A DNA stretch of 64,000 bases from Topomyia yanbarensis (Eukaryota > Arthropoda > Insecta > Diptera > Culicidae), in NCBI RefSeq assembly GCF_030247195.1, contig NC_080672.1:388571037-388635036 (forward strand), given 5' to 3'. The notes below the pieces were generated by a model. That model worked only from the letters and a program-made list of their open reading frames with translations. It was not told where the DNA came from and did no database searches. The position numbers were made by a program, and so were the translations under genes. Each line of letters starts with the position of its first letter. Positions within the stretch are counted from its first letter, which is position 1. Shown in pieces: positions 59,111-64,000 of this stretch.

Positions 59111-62100
59111 TCCAAGTATCCAATTTATTCTGATTCCTGATTAATGACTCCCACCCCCTTGCGACTTTGTAGCAAGTGTACTATTTATCATTTTTTTTTT
59201 TGATTATTTTAATAATTTTTAAAAATTAGCATAATTTGTTTAATATTTTAATAACGATTTTACAGTATGTTCCGAATTATTGTTCAGTTTCTATGGTTCT
59301 TATTCTTAACCTCTCTATCTGTTTGAGGTTCACTCGCGGGCCGTCATATTCGCTATGGTGACTGTTTTCCTCGCAACGCAGCCAGCCCACCGCATCCATA
59401 TCTGTTTATTCCAAAACATAATTGTACCCTGCGGGAATAGCACAAAGTGTCTGCATTGACCCTCGCAGCTGGGATTTGGAATCACTCGGCGTCGTTGTTG
59501 GTCTGTTTGTGTGTTCCATTGCAGCCCTATGTGAACCCGAAGATGAAGACGTGATCGGACGTGATTTAGAACGCCGTCCCTCGTGCATGGCTGGCTGGCT
59601 GGCAGGCACGTCCAAGTTTTGGCATTCCCAGCACGTTCCGATGGCTCCTCTCGCTTTCGGTAATCAATGGGTGTGCGGATGTATGTAGGTTTGTAGCATA
59701 ATATTGCGGGAATCGACTACGGGCAAGGACGATTTAGTGGTAGTGAGCGTTGCGGGCAGCGAACGTGCGTGTACCCATAAATACTTGAATAGCGTAAAGG
59801 GATTCGTCCTGCCAATAGCTGCAGAGCAAAGAAAACATAAATGCTCCAATATATTATTTATGAAATTTGCTTTTTGAATCAGATACCGAACAAAAGGAAT
59901 GCGGAATGATTTGTTGTCTCTGCGCAAATTGAAATTTGTGGCGAGACTGATGAAATCAATGAAAATTTTCACGATTTATGTTATGTGGTATTGTTATATA
60001 AGGTATCCATAGTCATTTGCTGAACTCAACTTAGTTATGATATCTGCACAGAGAAAAATATTGTGACCTACAAAAATGAGTGCACATATGTTTTCATTGA
60101 ATCTTTCCTTTTGGTTTATTGGTTCATTGTGCTTATTTTAAGTTATCCGCAAGAAAAACTGGAAAACAAGACAACATAGATTGTGATTTATGTCACGATT
60201 GGTATATTATGTTTTGGATGATTACACAATCTTTAATAAAGCTACGGTAGTTTTAGTTCCTTTGTTTTTGATCCTATGCCACAATTTTCCCTAAAAAGAA
60301 AAAATGGATGGTACCACCTCACCTAGTATTAAAATTTTGAGTTTCGGATTCTTCTCATCAGTAACTATCACCAATTGGGGGAATTTAGACTATATTAGAT
60401 AGTAATTTGGATTTCTAGTCAAAATGGCACCAAGTTGGTGCTAGTTACTTATGAGAAGAATTCGAAACGCAAAATTCTAACTTTATTTTATAGTTTTTTG
60501 AGACCGTAATTTTATTTGTCATTACGTTGGTGTCTTTGCTGATCGCACAGTATTTACTGGTTGGACACAGTAGTTTGTTCTATAGTTGACGATGTATTTT
60601 GTTAATTATTTCTGGTTATGGTAATTAAGTTTTAATTAACTGTCGCAGGTAAAAGAGGGAAATAACGAACAGATCTTTTTCGGTGAATACCAATAAAATA
60701 ATATTCAGATGAACCTGCTAAATAGGTATACCTTGTGTATTCAGTACTCTCTGATGTTATAAAACATTTCATTTAAACTAAAAATTACCGAAAACATTAA
60801 TCATGCAGTCAACAAAAAAATGTATTCTCTTCGAAGTCGTCAAGCCAAACTTCAAACTTTTTCAACCAAATAATGAACTGCTTCTTCCCTGAGACTCAAC
60901 TCCTTCCCCACTATCTTGAGGTTAATAATATGGCACACTAATGGCCTGTCGGTTTTGTCTTACACTGTTTAGTGAAGCAACCAGTTGAAACAAAGTTTCC
61001 GATAATGCTAAAATGTTTTTGTCATTTTGTTGCTTCGCTTGGAAGCTCAGAATCTCACGAATCGAGTATCTTTTTTTTATCCAGGAAAACATTCCAAGCG
61101 AGGTTGACGGATGCTGTACCGTTTAAATTGAAATTCTATAGAGGAAATGTCAGCTCAAAGATAGGGTCTGAAACTGGTTCGCTTCAACGAAGAATCATTT
61201 TCTCCTGAACCTGCACCACTTCCGAGAATTCGTTGTGTAAACCCCGACGCTTTTCTCGGTTCAATGCATGATAATCTTTGATCCATTGTCCCGTAATCCA
61301 TCGGTGCTCAGTTTAATATTCGGGTCATGGATACTTTCTTGGAAGCCATCAATACATTATCCAGTGTGTAGGCTAAACATTTTCTTTGTAGATTTTTTTG
61401 CTGGAAATTTGTCTCAAGCAGAAGTGGAAATCGCGCCATTCCACTGATTGAGTACGCGCTGGGCTTTCCCGTCACCCGGTTCTGTGTAAGAGGAATATGT
61501 TTGCCAAAGTAAAAGCAGTTAAAAGGTTCACTGAAGTGGAAGAAACTTCCGTTGTTTGGTACTGTATTTTATTTCGGGTTTTTTTTTTTCTTACGCCCAA
61601 GTATTAAAAATGCAACGGGGTAGAGGCAAAAACTCGGTAAAAAAACTTTTTCAAACGCGCGCGCACGCTCTCTAGACGGCATCAACCGGTCCTGAAGCAG
61701 TTGCTTCCGTTTGGTGTTACTTTTTTCCTTCTTCTACTTCTTCTTCTTTTTCCCTTTGGTTATAAACCAGAGAAGAAAAGAATGTTTCTTTCATGAGGCA
61801 ATATAGCGCACGACTACAACAAGGCAAAGCAGACGACATCGTCTTTCAAATTGAATTGCTTCGTGTTCGTTTGCTGGTATGATGTTTTGTTCGTTATACT
61901 TCGTTTTTGCCACTCGAGGAAAGGAATTTTTCTTTTTCTGCTGGATTTTATTGGGTTACCGGTGCTGGATTTCAGACGATAATAAGCTTTACAGATGCAA
62001 GAAGCTGTATATATATTGTAAAGTTTGGATTGTAGTTTTAGTGTTACATTTTTAGTGTGCTGGCATCCTGGAAAAAAACTAGTTGTATTGAGTCACTTCA

Positions 62101-62330
62101 TTTAGAATAGAATAGAGGTATAATTGGTTCATTTTCAAGCATTATAATGAGACGCACTTAGCCGGGAGTATCAGAAAAAACCACCTATTTGATCAATTAG
62201 GAAATTGAGATGCTAGTGCTGCGATCAAGGCATTTGAGGATGCGGTCGTTAAATGGTGAATTCTTTCATGTTTTGACAATGTTTCATGACTCTCGGCGCG
62301 CCTATTGATGACACTTAATCTGTAGGCCGG
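59111..62330. other. No recognised gene
   Basis: Mostly unique sequence, with no gene that I can support on either strand. It contains one palindromic repeat (60331-60477) and a CT-rich tract near 61725-61760. Confidence 0.4.
60331..60477. repeat. Short palindromic repeat (~45-bp arms)
   Basis: AAAATTTTGAGTTTCGGATT onward pairs with the inverse of a segment ending ATTCGAAACGCAAAATT. Both arms contain TCTTCTCAT and AGTAACT. The arm motif is related to dispersed text near 14868-14925. Confidence 0.7.
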
Positions 62331-62334
62331 TGCC

Positions 62335-63265
62335 AACGTACACGAAAAAACAATTGTTCCCAACATCGTGAATTAAGTGCCATGAACTCTGGAACAATCA
62401 CGTTTTTACGTTACGGAAACAGGACCATGACCAAAAATCATAGCTTTTATAATTATGTTCAATTGCCCTTCAGTAACGCCCGCATAACGCTTTCATTAGT
62501 GGAAATATTTGATTTTGTTTTGTGAACTTCTGTAACATGATTTTTTCATAGTTATAGGAACAATAGTTCACAAAATCAAAATATTCTGGCTATTTTCTCG
62601 TGAGCTATTTCACAAAATTCGGAATTTTATTCATGAATCCATTTAATCCTCGTGAACTGATTCATGATTTCTAATAAATTAGTCACGATCCAATATCCGT
62701 GCTCGTGAAATGGTTCACAAAATCATCAAATATTATTCATGCATTCGTGAACTGGTTCATGATTCCTTATATATTAGTTACGATCCAATATCCGTGCTCG
62801 TAAAATAGTTCGACATCATGAAATATTATTCATGTATTCGTGAACCGGTTCATGATATCTAGTATAATAGTCACAACTTACCATTCACGAAATCGTTAAA
62901 TATTATTCATGTATTCGTGAACTGTTTCATGATTCCTAATATATTAGTTACGATCTAATATCCGAGCTCGTGGAATAATTCACGAAATCATGAAATATTA
63001 TTCATATATTCGTGAACTGGTTCATGATACTTAGTATAATAGTCACAACTTATTCGTTTTCGTGAAAAAGTTCACGAAATCATAAAATATTATTAATATA
63101 TTCCTGAACTGGTTCATGATTCCTAGTACATGATTTACGATCTATCTAGTATTTGCGTGCTTGTGATATTTAGAAGATATCCCTAATCATTTACAATTTC
63201 ATGCAACATGGTAATGAAATTTTCACGTGAACTCTTTCACAAAATTTAGAGTATTGTTCGAAATA
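62335..63265 (+). repeat. TTCGTGAA-rich repeat with ~90-bp tandem units
   Basis: CGTGAACTGGTTCATGAT or close variants recur near 62659, 62746, 62840, 62917, 63012 and 63104 (spacing 77-95 bp). Units alternate between ATTAGTTACGATCCAATAT and ATAGTCACAACTTA versions and contain GTTCACGAA with TTCGTGAAC, giving a small hairpin in each. Confidence 0.8.
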
Positions 63266-63588
63266 CCCAGCTGCTAGCGACCAGTAACAGGTACGAGCAG
63301 TGGATATTTTTAGGTATTTTTTTAGGTATTTTATTTCAAGTACATTACGTTTTAGTTAACATTGCATCTCTTTTAACTGCGACACTTTCCAGTGAGCCTA
63401 AGCTCTATTAAGGAAGTGTATAAATTATTCACTTATTAAATATTATGCTTCATTATCTTAATAAATTAAACTTCGAATGAACGGCTGACGTTGATGAGTG
63501 GTGGGTGGCGATAATTGTCGGGTGGCGACGAGTGGTGGGTGGCAGACCTTGTGCGAAACAGAAACGGTATGAGTATATGGTGGCATGT

Positions 63589-64000
63589 TTATGACAGGTA
63601 CTGCGAAATTCTGTCTTTGATACTGCTTCTCAGTAAACGTTTGAAGGCAATTAGGTTGGATGCGTTCTTACACTGACTGGACAATGCGTTATAAAGCTTA
63701 CTACCGATATAAGTAAACTTCTTTCGTCCAAAGTCTGTGTTCGGCCTAACTAGGAAAAAGTTTCCAGTCTGTCTGGAAGTACGGTCGTGTTGGATTCTGC
63801 TTAGTACAATGTTGTGATGTATTGATTGGTTGGTTGCGATTTTCCGCATATTAATGAGTATTTGGAACTCGTATAATGCTCGTATGGGAATGGCGGTATC
63901 GTTGACATCGGAGTATAGGTGGTTTGTGGGGTACAGATGTGGTTTTTGGTATACAATTTTTAAGCATCGATTCTGGATCACGTGTAACTCCCGGAGGTTG
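63589..64000 (-). CDS. Non-LTR retrotransposon ORF2 C-terminus (partial, runs off window)
   Basis: Open minus frame from the right window edge to a stop at 63589. It carries LHVIQNRCLKIVY, IPIRALYEFQILI and YIGSKLYNALSS, then FKRLLRSSIKD. This layout is the conserved region downstream of the RT in CR1/L2/jockey-like elements (QNRxLRxIY, PIxxLYExQxL, YxGxxLYNxLP). About 137 codons are visible, without stops. The RT itself lies outside the window, so clade and integrity are unknown. Confidence 0.7.
   Translation of the reverse strand, partial: NLRELHVIQNRCLKIVYQKPHLYPTNHLYSDVNDTAIPIRALYEFQILINMRKIATNQSIHHNIVLSRIQHDRTSRQTGNFFLVRPNTDFGRKKFTYIGSKLYNALSSQCKNASNLIAFKRLLRSSIKDRISQYLS

Noticed and set aside
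59406..59700. Host exon candidate (overlapping 69- and 88-codon frames)
   Set aside because: Frames on both strands overlap, without homology or splice context.

Overview
The window looks like a transposon-rich intergenic or intronic stretch of a large arthropod genome, most likely a culicine (Aedes-type) mosquito. The grounds are the element mix: a Bel/Pao LTR retrotransposon, RNase H-bearing non-LTR elements, a Penelope-like relic, hAT-, piggyBac-, Tc1- and Harbinger-type non-autonomous elements, a tRNA-derived SINE, and dispersed repeats that I associate with mosquitoes from memory. I see no intact host gene. The only recognisable host gene is a decayed copy of thioredoxin-like protein 1 (TXNL1) at 12531-13540.

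1-9107: an old, frameshifted I-group-like non-LTR retrotransposon split by a young, intact Bel/Pao element on the minus strand (1215-7714). The two 328-bp LTRs differ at one base, the target duplication is 5 bp, and a single 1779-codon Gag-Pol frame is open. 9108-16500: dispersed repeats, a hAT-type element (11003-12330, perfect 8-bp target duplication), the TXNL1 pseudogene, and a roughly 310-bp tandem repeat whose middle unit is split by a second hAT-type element (14194-16114). 17351-17850: a palindrome of about 500 bp. 18067-20704: an internally duplicated dispersed repeat with hairpin termini.

23307-29065: the most unusual single element, a 5.76-kb hAT-type element. It has 12-bp inverted ends, an 8-bp target duplication and long inverted arms made largely of mirrored 116-bp satellite arrays. 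Its middle contains a pogo-like element, a SINE and a Tc1-type MITE. 30333-39500: a piggyBac-type MITE, further inverted repeats, LOA-like non-LTR fragments, a Penelope GIY-YIG endonuclease relic and two degenerate hammerhead-like motifs. 43744-44583: a TTAA-flanked inverted-repeat element.

44876-48650 and 52571-59110: very large simple satellites, (CTTCCACAGT)n, (CGTTTTTT)n, (CTCGTT)n, (CCAAGT)n and (CTTCAAGT)n. These create thousand-codon stop-free frames on both strands that are not genes. 59111-64000: mostly unrecognised sequence, then a roughly 90-bp tandem repeat and the 3' end of another non-LTR element running off the window.

There is no operon or pathway here. The organising principle is nested insertion: Bel/Pao in a non-LTR element; hAT elements in older repeats; pogo-like, SINE and Tc1-type elements in a giant hAT; a Harbinger-type MITE in a hAT relic. 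Functional candidates worth testing are the young Bel/Pao element and the long inverted repeats as sources of double-stranded or small RNA.
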